Shown piece after piece: positions 44,278-56,515 of a stretch of 64,000 nucleotides of DNA. This DNA comes from Calliopum simillimum. Lineage: Eukaryota > Arthropoda > Insecta > Diptera > Lauxaniidae. Every line of letters starts with the position of its first letter. Position 1 is the first letter of the stretch. Both the position numbers and the translations under genes were made by a program. The stretch spans positions 32,338,101-32,402,100 of the forward strand of contig OX638371.1 in assembly GCA_951812925.1 (NCBI GenBank), in the 5' to 3' direction. The notes below the pieces were generated by a model. It was not told the DNA's origin, ran no database searches, and was given only the letters and a program-made list of their open reading frames with translations.

Positions 44278-46057
44278 TAGAGCGCCCACAAGATATATGA
44301 AATGTGCAAAGTTGTGAATTTGTTTGCTCCCCGTCCATTTCCTGAAATTAGAGGTCAAAAAAATAAGATCTCAAAAAAAAATTTGGAATCGGTAGTGGAA
44401 AAAACCCAGCCGGTTTTCGATCAAAGGTCGAAAAATTAACTAAAAAAAGGGAAGTCGCTTTGACTGCCCGTTACTTCAAAACTATTAATTTTTTCATAAT
44501 ATTTTCAAGTCAACCATTGTACAGAAACTTCAATTCATTAAGAAAATTTTCATGACATTTTTTCCATAAATTGTTTTTTTGTAATTTTCAAAGGGCGGAA
44601 TATTTTTTCTGGAATTCTTATATTGCATGGGATTAAATTTTAATTAATTCAACAAAAAAAAATTATTTAAAATATTAAGTTTTAAGGTATGGAGCCGGTC
44701 TCAATGTTGGAAAAAAATTAGTATTCTAATCTTCTTTCTATAAATCGCTACTTTCTTGGATGCAACAAAATGCATTTTTAGTTGGTATTAAATGCATCAT
44801 TTATAACTGCTTTTTGCCTTCAAAATGAGCTATGAAATGGGTTTGTGCGACTTTTTTTCAAAAAGTTATGATCATTTTAAAATGACATCATGAAAGTTAC
44901 AAATCATGTATGGATTTTCTATAGCACTTGCCATATTACTATATCTTTTATAATGTTATTTTAAAATGGTCATAACTTTTTAAAGAAAAATCATGCAAGA
45001 CCATTCTGTAACTCATTTTGAAGGAAAAAAAACAGTACTAAGTGACGCATTTAATAAAACAGACCAAAACGATTTTGTGCGTGTTCTACACAACCTCAAA
45101 AATCGTGTTTTTTGAACATTAGGGGTGAGATATCTCACAAACTATAAGTGATACGGCCATTTCGCGTCCAATTTCGAATTCAGCATTAATAACTACATCT
45201 AAAATGACTATTTCGGTTTTGGTTTGTAGTCGTTTTTTTTTAAATACCGTTTTCGACCTCATTTTAAAAACCATGCCATGAACCGATTTTGAAAACTTTT
45301 TTTTCTTATTCAGTAAATACTCAGGTGCAATTTCACATCTTTGTGCAGTTTTTGACAACTTGATTGAAATTTTTCCTGAGCTGCGTGCACGAAATTCGAA
45401 ATTTTAAATTATCTCTGCTGGAACAGCCCAAAAACGCACTAAAACGAAAATAAATGCTATTTTCATGTTCAGCAATCCCAAATTAGTTAAGGAACTATGA
45501 CTACTAAAATGGTTTCTTACCAAATTAAAAATTAAGAAGAAAAAATAAAAAAATAAATTTTTTTTCTTAACTTTGAAACGCGCTCCATTCCTTAAAAATT
45601 ATTATTTTTAAGTAATTTTTCTTTTAAATTAATCAACATTTAATTCCCTACAATATGAGAATTCCAAAACAAATATTCCTCTCTTTGAAAGTTACAAAAA
45701 ACCAATTTATAGAAAAAAAGTCATGAAAATTTTCTTAAAAAATGGAAGTTTTTGTACCGAAACAACAACAAATTCAATTTTTGGACCAACATTTTTTAAG
45801 AAGATAATGTTGACCTAGTCATGCTCTACAAAAGTTGTCTTGAAAATATTATGAAAAAATTAACAGTTTTGAAGTAACGGGCAGTCAAAGCGACTTCCCT
45901 TTTTTTAGTAAATTTTTCGACCTTTGATCGAAAACCGGCTGGGTTTTTTTCACAACCGATTCCAAATTTTTTTTTGAGATCTTATTTTTTGACCTCTAAT
46001 TTCAGGAAATGGGCGGGGAGCAAGCAGAATCAGAATTTTGCACATATGGGCGCTCTA
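44278..46057. mobile_element. Non-autonomous hAT element with 8-bp target duplication ATGCTTAG
   Basis: Ends TAGAGCGCCCA and TGGGCGCTCTA lie next to ATGCTTAG at 44270-44277 and 46058-46065. Inverted arms are about 250 bp long (AAGTCGCTTTGACTGCCCGT near 44452, complement near 45885). The centre has a second inverted pair (AAAATGGTCATAACTTTT against its complement near 44870). No transposase is seen; 45358-45119 is not recognised. Confidence 0.8.
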
Positions 46058-46071
46058 ATGCTTAGTTAAAT

Positions 46072-46962
46072 ACATATCGATACCTTAGAGCGCTATAGTC
46101 CTATCTCAATTTTTTCAATTATTGGGAAATGCAAAAAGAATTGGCTGCGATTTTGAAAAAACTATACATGCAATAATTTTACCTTAGTATATTTTAACAT
46201 AATTTTATGTTAAAAAATTCTTTTATTAATTTTTAACAAAATCAATTTAACAAATTATATGGAATTGCACTACTATTCAAATAAACTACACATTTAGTAA
46301 ATTTTATGAGCGACCAGCATTTCCCGGTGTGCGTTGCGATAGCTTCTTTTGTACGGAGGGCAGAGCATTTCCAATTAAACCAATGAATGTAAATTGCTCC
46401 GATGCAATTTATATGCGCACCAAAACTCATCTAGATAGTTTCAGAGCATTAGATAGTTTCAGAGGTATGATACTTTTTTAAGGACGTGAGACCGCCCATT
46501 TTTCCCTTAGACACTATTTGTCCCGTGACTCTTAATACACATACCACATCTCATCCATATCCTTTAAATGATTTCAGAGACATGAAAAATTATTTTTTTT
46601 CGAATCATGGAAAAAACAAGAAAGTTTCAAAAATTTCTGGTTCTGACCTTTGGGTGAAAAAAAAATGTTTCCACTAAAAAGATGTAAAATGTCATGAAAC
46701 GTGTAGAAAAGACGAAAAAAATGGAAAAATTTTCTTAAAAATGTGACTTATTTAAATATTCAGAGGAGATAGCACAGTGGCGCTCTTCAAAAAATTACAG
46801 TTTGGAGATACGATTTTTCTTAATTCTCGAATATTTCGGTGTTTTAGTGGTATTTTGACATCCCACAGAATTCCACTCGGTAAAGAAGCCCACAAGGATA
46901 CCATATCTGCAAAAATCGCAAAAAGTGGAGATAGGACTATAGCGCTCTAAGGTATTGATATA
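46072..46962. mobile_element. Small element with 35-bp inverted ends
   Basis: ATACCTTAGAGCGCTATAGT on the left pairs with ACTATAGCGCTCTAAGGTAT on the right. The arms continue to CCTATCTC. It is nested in the inner hAT next to the other MITE. No target duplication is evident. Confidence 0.65.
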
Positions 46963-47608
46963 TAAAATATCATACATATTTAATTATATAAAATAGTGAG
47001 ATCAAAGTTTTAACAAGTGTTGGACTTGGAAGAATTAACTTTTGTTTTAATCAGTTTTATTACTTATTATTAAAATATGATTTTAGGAAAATTAAAGCAT
47101 TTATTATTTTATCATCCAATTTAGATCTAAATTTATTACGTATATAACCCGCACACGAAAAGCATCTTTCTGATTCAACATTTGTTGGTTGAATTGAAGA
47201 AAGATAATCGAATGTTTTCTGGAGGAAATAACCCCTATCACCACATTACAAAATATATCAATTTCTTTCATTAAAACGTCGGATAAATTATAAGACTTTC
47301 TAGAAAATTAATTTTTTGGCAACTCTGATAGTGGGTATGTAAATTTATTACACAAATGATTTATCAGAAGAAAACTCATATGAGTTATTTTGGCATTAGA
47401 TTTGAGTCTATTTGAAAATAGAAGTCATAGGTGTTTTCAAATTTTTAAATGTTGTTTGAAAAATAAAAAATTAAAACAATTTCAACAATATAAATTAAAA
47501 ACAATAAAAAATTGACAGTCAGAGAAAAAATCATACAGAAAAACATAAGAGAACTAGTCTGAAGTGCCTTTTAGCAAAAATGATATTACTCAAAGCAGAT
47601 TTATCTTT

Positions 47609-47875
47609 CTATATAATATCAATAGTGATTTTGATTGGTTGAAGAGTTCGAGCTAATTGTTTAATAATTTTAAATTCGCTACAGTGGATCGAAGAAACCT
47701 TTAAGTCAATACAAGCTGTTTTTATGCTACTCTCAAGCATAATAAAGTGCTGCAGCATATCTAAAAGACTACTCCATCTCATTTTGCAATCTAAGATTAA
47801 CTTCAGCTCTTTATTATGTTCAATTTTAACATAATGTTGTAAGACTTCGTTTTTTGTTGGTGATTTTTGGAACAT
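47609..47875 (-). pseudogene. hAT transposase fragment
   Basis: The frame reads LKLILDCKMRWSSLLDMLQH and then FIMLESSIKTA. This corresponds to the hAT catalytic-domain segment D..TRWNSxxxMLxRFLxL. About 88 codons remain, and the flanking parts are lost. Confidence 0.6.
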
Positions 47876-48862
47876 TCTAACAATTTTTCTTACCTAAAAA
47901 ACTTACAAAAGAAATCCCGGGATTGGTAGCACTAATCCCGGGATTTTCGGGACTGCAGAAAGGCTCGAATCCCGGGATCCCGGGATCCCGTAATCCCGGG
48001 ACTGAAATCCCTAGTTGTTACATGTCGATTATACCAATAGAAACGTAAGTATTTAAATTTTAATCATAGAGAACTGTTTTATCTCGACTTAGGTTGTTTT
48101 GTCAAAAGTCCACAGATATGTAATAAATTTAGATCTAAACTGGATGATAAACAATAAATTCTTTAAGTTTTCTTAAATCATATAATAAAACTGATTCAAA
48201 TTTCAGTTCCCGAAAATCCCGGGATCGCAAAAAGTCCATAAATTGGAATCCCTACACGGGACTCAAGTCGGATACGTAATCAGCGCCAAACGCCACATTT
48301 ACGAGCAACAGAGTGTAAGGGCAAAATACAACGGTTGATTTCAATACAAGCGGGGTAGAAATGAAAAGCAAAAGTTGAAAATTTGTAGCAAATACGAACG
48401 CGCTCAGTTGTTTACAGTTGATCAAACAGTTCTCATTGCATCTTAAAGATATGTACAAGTATAAACTTTGACTGACTGTATGATTTAAGCTACAGAGTGT
48501 TTTGTAGCCGCTAAATATGAGTCCACCGTTGGGACTGCAACGGCGCGATTATGTTGCCAAACAAAAGATTTTTGAAAATCGACCAAGTACTATAGTGATA
48601 ATGGAATGAAATTTTTTGAACCAGACGTTACTAAAGCAGCAACTAAATATATTTACACAAACATACAATAAAAATAAAAGTAGTAGGCAAAAAATCGCAA
48701 GTGAAACATTAATTAACACACAAACACAGTGAAATATCGTTATCTTTGTAAAACAGAAGGGAAAACCCACAGTAGCATAGAAATCAAAGCAAATTCCTAA
48801 ATCGATTGGAGTTCTTTCTGTAACTCCCTCCATTAAGGAGACCAAAACCAAAAGACAACGAA

Positions 48863-51800
48863 ATGGCTCGAGATAGACTCCCAGAATTAATTCAGGTGAG
48901 TACAAAAAGTTAATTACTAAAGGTAAGCACGCGCTTATCAGTAGCATTTACTGTTTTGTTCAAATTTTTCAATTTTTCATCAACAGAAATCCATTAGGGT
49001 TGGTTCTTCGAATGGTTCGCTACACATAGAAGCCTCTATAATGGAGCAGAACGCAGTGGTAGAAGCCATTCTCAATCCGGTAAGAAAATTAAGAAATTGC
49101 TCTAATTAATGATCATCATTGGTTAATCATTCTACAATATTGGCTTATACTACTTGTGCAAATAAGATAATGGTTGAGGCAAATATTTTCGGTTCTGCTT
49201 GTTATATATGTAGATAGTTTAGTTCCACATGAAAATGATATTTGTAAAACGGTCATTGCTTATTTTTATATCATTTTTCGAAACAAATTTATCAAAAATG
49301 TCTGTGGTTAGCCGGGCTGATGAGTTTAATTCAATCAATGCAAAAATGGTCTTTATTTCAAACGGATTATTAGTGAATAGTTTCGAATTCTGTAAAAACT
49401 ATTTGATAGGATAAAGCATGTATCCGTTTATTTCTAAATCTTTTAAGAATTCCTTTGAAAACTTGATGATATAGTGATATTTTTATTAATTTGCTTGCAT
49501 CAGTAAAACATCGATGCTTAATACGCAATGCAAAAATGTAAAAATGATTAATGTGAATGTTTTGATGAAACATCAGTGACGCATCACAACTTTCAGCTGC
49601 TGGGAGTACCAGTTAATTTCTTAATTAAATTCTGTGAAGTTTACTTAAAAATAAAAACTTCGTTATCGTCGGCTTGTCATAGTGAAATTTTGATTTTAAT
49701 AAAGCTATAGATATCACAATGGTAAAATACTTAAAGCAGCTGCGAGAATGTTTGAAATACTCCGTATGCTACGTTTCCACTAGAGATTTATCCGTGATAA
49801 GATCTATCTAAGTCTCGTCGTTAAATCCTACCCGTTTCCACTTTCCGAGAGAAATTTATTTTTGATAGTAAATTTCATAAGCAGGAATATGTATGTTGTT
49901 TTTCCTTCTCTTCTTAATATTTGTTTTCCATTTCCCGTGTTTTCAATGACATTTAATGACATTCGTTAAAGTGAATCAGTAATCAAAATCAGGGCTACCG
50001 ATGAGATTTATACTCAGATCAACAAAAAAAAAAAATATGATAAATAGATTTAAATTTGTATAATAAATCACGTGATTTACTTAAACTGAAAAAATAAATT
50101 AATAAAAGTCCATAATTTGAAGCAGGAAATTTTTGTCAGTGTTACTGAAGATTATTCTTCATCGTTTATTATTTTGTTATTCGATTTTATTTCACGTTAA
50201 ACTCGCACTGAAAAAGTCATTTCATAGTTAAACTAAGTTTAACATTTTAATCGAGGTTAATAAAATTTAGTATAAATAAATTAAAACTTGCACTGGACCT
50301 TAGTTTTTCAATCACAAGATTTAGTCGTAATATGACATAAATTTCTTAAATAAAACCTAATCGATTGTGTGGAATTTACACTTACAATACCCTTTAAAGG
50401 TAATTAATTTAAAAAACCAATTGTTAAACAATATTTAGCATGAAAAAATAAGTAAGAGCCAATACACAGATTTATCTCTTATCAATGCAAATATTATTAT
50501 AAGATAACAAAACTTTAATAAGAATGATTGCATTGCTGCTGAAGTCGGCATATTCTTTCTTAAATTTATCTCTTATTGAAATAATTTTATTTCCAAAGAC
50601 TAGGGGGCTCTGCCCCCTGCTCGTTTCGCCCACCAACCCCCGAGTAGCTCTTCCTCTTTTTAATTTTCTCTCTTCCACTCTGTGCGTTAGACTTAAGAAG
50701 CGAACTTGATGTCGCGAGCAACTGAAAACTATTTTGTATTGTATAATAACAAGAGACCGATCCCTGCTCGGGCAACAATCTGATATTATTATTTTAGTCA
50801 ATGGGGGTTATCGTGAATCAAGACTCCCGGGGAATTTTCTCAGACTGCCGTGCATTCTCTATTGCAGTTTAAGAAAATTCCCCGGGAATCTTGATTCACG
50901 ATAACCCCCAATATGTTTTATTCATCGCTATTTTTTGTTATGAAATTCGTATCTTTTCATCTCCAATGTTCATGCTTTCAAAATGATAAATTAACCGATG
51001 AGAATAATAATAATAAAAAAACTCGGAAAGTATCGAATGGTATAGAAAAATATCAAGAACTACAAATTTTTTTGGTGAAATAAAATGCCATAAAATAAAT
51101 AACTTGGATATGCAACGCACCCAAAATCATTCGTCTCTTGTATGCGGGCTGAAATATCTTATCTTCAAAGGATCATACTTCGGAAAGTAAGAGACCTATT
51201 GGAAAAGTCGGAAAAAATATTTTGATAAGGAAGAGTATGGCTATTCAACGCCATTAATAAAAAAGGATTTCACCTTTCCTTGAAGATACCCAGTAAGACT
51301 GAACATAGCGTTTTCTTCAACTTCAAGCAAGGATCTTTCAAAATCCTGCAGTTATAGTGACAGTTCTGATGATGAAGAAATATTCACCGTAAAAAAGTAC
51401 ATAAGACTGCATATAAGAAATAAAAAGTTCATTCCATTTGTTTTTTTTCTTTTGTGCCCGAGTTATTAACAAAAATGTTTATTTTGGTAAGAAGTGGGCG
51501 TGGCAATTATTGAACAAAGCCCACTTTTAGTTATTTTTTAGATACTCATGACTCAGATCCGCTTACCAAATTTCATCAAAATATGTTGTACCATTTGCGA
51601 GAAATAGCATTTAATTTATTTTACTTGTGTGGGAGGTTCCACGCGCACTGGCGATATTTTGCCCACTTTCAGGTTGTAGGTGCCTAATAAAAAGGAGATT
51701 CCCTACAGTTAAATTCAGAAAGATTGCTTTAATGGTTTTCATTTTATTGCGTATTATATTTTTGTGGGCGGTGCCACGCCCTCCAACGAGTTTTCTTAAT

Positions 51801-53726
51801 GCAACGGCATATAACATATTGATACTTGTTTTCAGGTGTAAAATCTCTTAAATTTTCATTAAAGTTGTTGGAGTCGTTTTTGAATTATATTGAATCAAAA
51901 TTATTAAGGGTTAAAAAGGGGCGTGGCACTTCTTTGATACCGCCCACTTTTTGGTTATTACAATTGATAAGCGGTACCTACATACCAAATTTCATTAAAA
52001 TATCTTGTAACATTTGCGAAAAATAGCATTTAACGTATTTTGTTTGTATGGGAGGTTCCACGCGCAACGGCGATATTTCGCCCACCTTCGAATCAGAGAT
52101 GCTCTATAGCAATTAGTCTCCTCACACTTAATTTCAGAATGTTTGCTTTATTAGTTTTCTTTTTATACTGTTTTATATTTTTGTGGGTGGTGCCACGCCC
52201 TTCAACGAGTTTTCCCAATATAGTGGTGTATCACATATTAATTCTTGTTTACAGAGGTAACAACTCCAAAATTTTCATTAAAATTGTTGGAGTCGTTTTC
52301 GAGTAATATTGAATCAAAGTTTTCAAGAAGTAAAAAGTGGGCGTGGCACTTCTTTGATTCCGCCCACTTTTTGTCTGTTACAAGGTGTTACTAAGCCGTA
52401 ACCGCTCACCAAATTTCATTCAAATACCTTGTATAGTTTGCGAGTTATGACTAAATCAAATTTAAAATTTAGGGCAGTGCCACGCCCTCTGGTGAGCATT
52501 TACAAAGTTCAAATCTAGCTCATTCTTCATTGTATGCTACTATCTAAAACTATTCCAAGTTTCATTAAAATCGCTATAGCCGTTTTCGAGAAAAAATTTT
52601 GGCACAGAAATAAGTACAAACAAACAAACATACAATTTTAGCTCGTATAAGAAGAGAAGAAAGATAATTTTTTTTATATACTTGAGTGCATTCATTTTAA
52701 ATTTTAGTATTCGGAAATCCGACTGAATTTAGTACAAATTGCTGCCAATCTGGAAACAATGAACCGAATGGTTCAAACCATCAATATACGTAATTTCAAT
52801 GGTAAATATTTATTTTCAAATTAAATGCAGGCAATTAATATTTTCTTACTTTTCATTTCTAGAAAACGAAATGGATGAGATACGGAATCAAAACCTTAAA
52901 TATGGCAATGAATTGATGAATAAATTCAGGCAATTAAAAACCGAATTACCGGCAGAAAAAGACAAGTGTCTTGAGGCGCGTATGAAGCGCACTCTCTTCT
53001 ATGGGTTACATCAAAGCTACATAAATGTTTGGAATAAAAACGAGGAGTTCCTACAAGACTATGAGCGAAAGCTAAAGAAAAATTTACGCATGCATTCGAA
53101 AATTCTTAATTGCAATGCAACAGATGAAGAAATTGAAGAACTTATAGCGAATAAGAACACAAACCTTTTTGTTGGAAATGTAAGTGATTGTACTAACATG
53201 CATAATGAACCTGTGCTTGTTGAACTTTTGACCCGTCGTAAGACTTTAGACACAACCTTTAATTTTTAAAACACGTTGTCTTATTTTCAGATTTTAGAAG
53301 AAACTGGAAAAGAGAGGAAAACTCTACGAGACTTAATGGATCGCTTTAGTGAGCTGAAAAAATTGGAAAAATCTATCCAAGATGTTCACGCACTTTTCCT
53401 GAGAATCCAGACCCTAGTCTTGGAACAAGTAAGCAAAAGCAGGTGTTTTCAATCCAATGATTTTTACAGTGAAACTTTTATAGAGTGAAATTATACAACG
53501 TGTTGAATTTCACGCACAGCAAGCCACACTGTACGTGGACAAAGGAGCAGATGAATTAGAAAAGGCTGAAAGAATACATACAAAGGCTTTTAAGGTTTAA
53601 AAATATATAATTTATTTTTATTTAAAAAAAAATTTATTTTATTTATTTTTTTAGAAAAAAATGATGCTGATTTGCATTGCTATTGCTGTATTATTGCTAT
53701 TTATATTCATTGGTATATATTTATAA
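48863..53726 (+). CDS. Syx4: Syntaxin-1/4 family Qa-SNARE, probably Syx4, seven coding exons
   Basis: Exons are 48863-48895, 48987-49079, 52708-52801, 52863-53179, 53291-53428, 53484-53594 and 53655-53726. Phases fit and they give 285 aa. It starts MARDRLPELIQ, like syntaxin-1/4 N-peptides (xxxDRL), which bind Sec1/Munc18 proteins. The Habc helices (about 40-165) include RMKRTLFYGLHQSYINVW. The SNARE motif (about 190-255) reads LEKSIQDVHALFLRIQTLVL and then EQSEIIQRVEFH, with the zero-layer Gln225 as the last codon of exon 5. The 3' anchor is MMLICIAIAVLLLFIFIGIYL. Family role: t-SNARE for fusion at the plasma membrane. The choice of Syx4 over Syx1 rests on divergence from Syx1A as recalled. 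Intron 2 (3.6 kb) carries a MITE and a 420-bp tandem repeat. The exon 6 donor (AAG|GTTTAA) is weak but the join is in frame. Confidence 0.8.
50466..50802. other. Intron sequence with GGGGGCTCTGCCCCC-type repeat text
   Basis: TAGGGGGCTCTGCCCCCTGC with CGTTTCGCCCACCAACCCCC looks like the end of a dispersed repeat. The minus frame 50801-50472 that crosses it is not a recognised protein. Confidence 0.35.
50803..50909. mobile_element. Palindromic MITE, GGGGGTTATCGTGAA family
   Basis: GGGGGTTATCGTGAATCAAG and its exact complement form 45-bp arms (through CCCGGGGAATTTTCT) around a short centre. AAT lies outside both ends, a possible 3-bp target duplication. A second copy is at 19111-19215. Confidence 0.8.
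51480..52630. repeat. Three tandem units of about 420 bp (GTGGGCGTGGC repeat) in Syx4 intron 2
   Basis: GGGCGTGGCA with ACCGCCCACTTTT-like text recurs at about 51498, 51919 and 52340. GGGAGGTTCCACGCGCA recurs at 51631 and 52050. GGTGCCACGCCC recurs at about 51769 and 52189. All spacings are 419-421 bp. The short plus-strand frames 51627-51851 and 52040-52306 are two copies of this unit, not genes. Confidence 0.85.
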
Positions 53727-53829
53727 GCGTCGGAAAAAGTTTAAAGTGTAAGCTTAGAAACTAGAATTATAAATACATGTTATAATATGTTAATATTTAA
53801 AACACAACCATAAAAGGAGATTGATAAAT

Positions 53830-54530
53830 AAGTGTTCACAAAGTTCTCAACTTCTTTCATTTTATTTATAAGTTTTCCTTTTGATAGCAGATCATTTCAA
53901 CGTCTTGGTGCTACGAGTGTTAACCCTCACCATCTCCGAACTTAGTGAAAATTGGTATAATTGTTGAATATCATCAAACTAATACTCGTGCAAAATTTTG
54001 GATTCCAAACCGAAGTGGTTCCCAAAATACGAGGTCGTAAAGTTCAAAAAAAGTATCAAAAAAACTGTTAAAGTGACTAACATTAAAAGGCTGCAACTTT
54101 TCAACCAATTAACATATTTCTATAAAAGAAAAACAGGATCAAAGGTAATTCTATGGGCTTCAAAGTGTTTAAAAAAATTTGTATTTTTGTCAAGGTCAAA
54201 TGTCATATTTTCAGCATCAAAAAGGTCCAAATCGAATATCTCAAAAAACGACATTTAAAAATTTTTAAAAAAAAATATATGTCAAAGACCAATTAATCAT
54301 CTATACTTACTGTAAATATGAAGGTGAAGCTCTTTCTGGTTTTGTAATTATAAATAAAATAAGACACAAATATTGAAAAAAATAATATTTATTAGTAGAT
54401 TTTTTCAATAAAAAATTCATTAAACGCTGAGTATGCCTTGACTTTAAGCGTGTCTTTTCCACCAATGCTAAAGCAGTGGAATTTTTGAGTTCCAGATACA
54501 GGTCGTAAGCTATAAAGGCTTTCTTCTCTA
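53830..54530. other. AT-rich intergenic DNA downstream of Syx4, no gene seen
   Basis: The plus frame 53998-54258 is Lys-rich and low in complexity with no recognisable domain. The text AAACTGTTAAAGTGACTAAC resembles repeat DNA. Confidence 0.35.
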
Positions 54531-54631
54531 GAAAATAAACTTTTTTTCTTCAATGAAATCTTTTTCATTTAAATATTTGAAATTGCAGTTAATAAGATTT
54601 TGACTGCACCAAACAAACAACTGATGAGGTG

Positions 54632-54853
54632 TTATTTGATAATCCAGCGGCCGTTGGATGCTTGCTCTTCGCGGTTCTCTTTTAACTGTGCCTTCAAGGC
54701 CCTCTCTCGCAATTTTTCCACGGCTAGAAGCTAAGAAATACCACTCGGCCGGACGACTTTGACGTCCTGAATCCGGGGTCCGTTTTTTTCCAGAACGTCT
54801 GAGAAAAAAGATTTCAAGGTCATATGGAGGTCAAAATGGGGTTCATGTGCCAT
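54632..54853 (-). pseudogene. Unrecognised gene fragment with one internal stop
   Basis: ATG 54853 opens MAHEPHFDLHMTLKSFFSDV and then LEKNGPRIQDVKVVRPSGIS, a TAG, and in the same frame LLAVEKLRERALKAQLKENR..GRWIIK-stop. The second part looks like a charged coiled-coil C-terminus. A different frame (54800-54530) is also open for about 90 codons, so coding identity is uncertain. Confidence 0.3.
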
Positions 54854-54984
54854 TTAGTGATAAATTCGCTAAAATTCTGAAACTAATTTTTTATCATTGA
54901 ATTCTTAGTCCTTAAAAAGACTATATAGTCCATATAATACTATACTTTTTTGTATCTTCATTTTGAGTATTTTAATTTTTTTCT

Positions 54985-55290
54985 TTATCCTGATGAGATA
55001 TTTATCTAAAAGTGAATCAGAATAGAGAGAGAGTTTGGCTTCAGATGTTCCTGGTTCAAACCCGACCTCAGACAAAAAGTTAAATTTTTAAATTGTAATT
55101 TAAAATAAATTAAATTAAACATAAATTGTTCTGAAGATGGTTACGTGGCGGTAACCGAAACATATGTCACTATAGCCGTATTTAGTAGTTTTTTCTCTTA
55201 TCCTAATTGTCATAATTTTTTTAGTTGAAAAATGCCTGGAATTTTCGATTATTGCAAATATTGACTTAAGTTGATAAAATAAGTATAATA
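54985..55290 (+). mobile_element. tRNA-derived SINE-like element
   Basis: CTGGTTCAAACCCGACCTC at about 55050 contains a good pol III B box (GGTTCAAACCC). The tail holds GGTAACCGAAACATATGTCA and CTATAGCCGTATTT, shared with the 9.5 and 24.0 kb copies. The order head, AT-rich body, tail matches the other members. Confidence 0.65.
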
Positions 55291-55379
55291 ATGTATTTTA
55301 AATTTGCCGTGTTACTTTAAATCCGGCTCTGGTGCTGACGGGAAGCTTTGCAGATATATATTTATTAATATATATACAT

Positions 55380-55760
55380 ATGGGCATTTCCACAGAAAGG
55401 TAAGCCGTGAGCCAAAAAATTAAATCATCATATCTCTGAAACTGTTTAACGTAAATGGATGAGATTTGGTACCTATGTAAAAAGCGCCAAGAGAAATATC
55501 TGTACTGGGAAAAATGGGGTTATCACGCCCTCACAAAAATCACTTCATAATATCTCCGAACATATTTAACGCACATGAATGAGATTTGATACATATGTAC
55601 AGAGCGCCAGGAAAAATAATGTTTACTGGGAAAATTGGCGATGCCACGGCCCATAATTTCATAATTTATGAGATTAGGTTCACATGTAAAATGGATAGGG
55701 GCAAATAACATCCTTTGAAATAATTGTTGATGCCACGTCAACATAACAAGATAAGATGAA
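55380..55760. repeat. Diverged direct repeats of an approximately 110-bp unit
   Basis: ATCTCTGAAACTGTTTAACG at 55432 and ATCTCCGAACATATTTAACG at 55552 start similar blocks (GAATGAGATTTG, TATGTA, AGCGCCA, TACTGGGAAAA). No gene is seen. Confidence 0.55.
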
Positions 55761-56515
55761 CCAAAATTCACCGGGAAATCCTGGTTTTTTGAAAGGTTTT
55801 CAATTTAAAATTTGTATGGTGGAAAAAAATGTTCCGTGCGACCCTGATTAAAATTTAGTTATGAACAACTACTTCCAACTTGTTTCAAAAGGGACTAGTT
55901 GCGAACTAATCCTGACGTCCTAGATTGGCAAAATCTCACACTGTGCGACGGTCACGTGAGATACAATGGAAAAGCTCATATGTATTTTAGAGTGGTACAA
56001 AAAACCGAAGGTGTTTTAAAGAAAAAATTCAAGAAAAAGAAGAAATTTCCATGGCACACTTTTTCTTATTCTGTGTTATTATTACAACTGAAATGAGCAG
56101 CCAACGAATATACACAGTCAAGGGAAAAGTTTATTCAAAACTATATTTGCAGTTCTATGAAATAATTCGAAGATCAAAAAACAAAACGGTATGAAGTGTG
56201 GCTTACAATTTAACAATACAGTCACAACAATTGAGAGCAACACTACATCGCTGCAACCCATAAAGTCGCGTCATATTGGATGCGCAGCTTTAATTGGTTC
56301 CTTCTTCAACCTACCCATTCCCTCTTGATACATGACACAGTGCCACTTTCTTATTGTTAAGTTCCGATAAACGCAACGAAAAGTTTTTCCACTTGCAAAA
56401 CCTGAGGGCTCAAAGTGTTGCTGATAAGTAAACTGCTGCTGTCGCTGCTGTATTGCTACGTTCAAGCATTTTGGCGAAAGTTTGTTTGAATGTTATTTTG
56501 CTTGGCAACTGATTT

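Larger units (their letters stand above)
43936..48013. mobile_element. Inner hAT element with 8-bp target duplication GTTGTTAC
   Basis: The left end TAGGGATTCCAATTTTTTGA starts at 43936. The right end CCCGGGACTGAAATCCCTA stops at 48013. GTTGTTAC lies directly outside both (43928-43935 and 48014-48021). An 8-bp duplication and TAGGG termini are hAT hallmarks. The 4078 bp carry a transposase relic at 47875-47609 and two nested elements (44278-46057 and 46072-46962). Confidence 0.8.
43260..48254. mobile_element. Outer hAT-superfamily element, split by an inverted copy of itself
   Basis: The left end is TAGGGATTTCAGTCCC and the right end, read in complement, TAGGGATTCCAATTTATGGA. These are the two termini of one hAT family (TAGGG ends), in opposite order to the inner copy. 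Subterminal CCCGGGATCCCGGGAT motifs surround both. Shared segments (43330-43615 inverted to 47150-47300) show that the two copies carry related interiors. No 8-bp duplication was found for the outer copy. Confidence 0.65.

Noticed and set aside
48549..48947. Minus-strand 132-codon hydrophobic frame
   Set aside because: It overlaps Syx4 exon 1 in antisense; the hydrophobicity comes from A-rich UTR read backwards, with no signal or family.
50472..50801. 109-codon minus-strand frame
   Set aside because: Crosses a dispersed repeat end; no domain and no conserved start.
51627..52306. Two plus-strand frames with similar hydrophobic sequence
   Set aside because: They are two units of the 420-bp tandem repeat, not paralogous genes.
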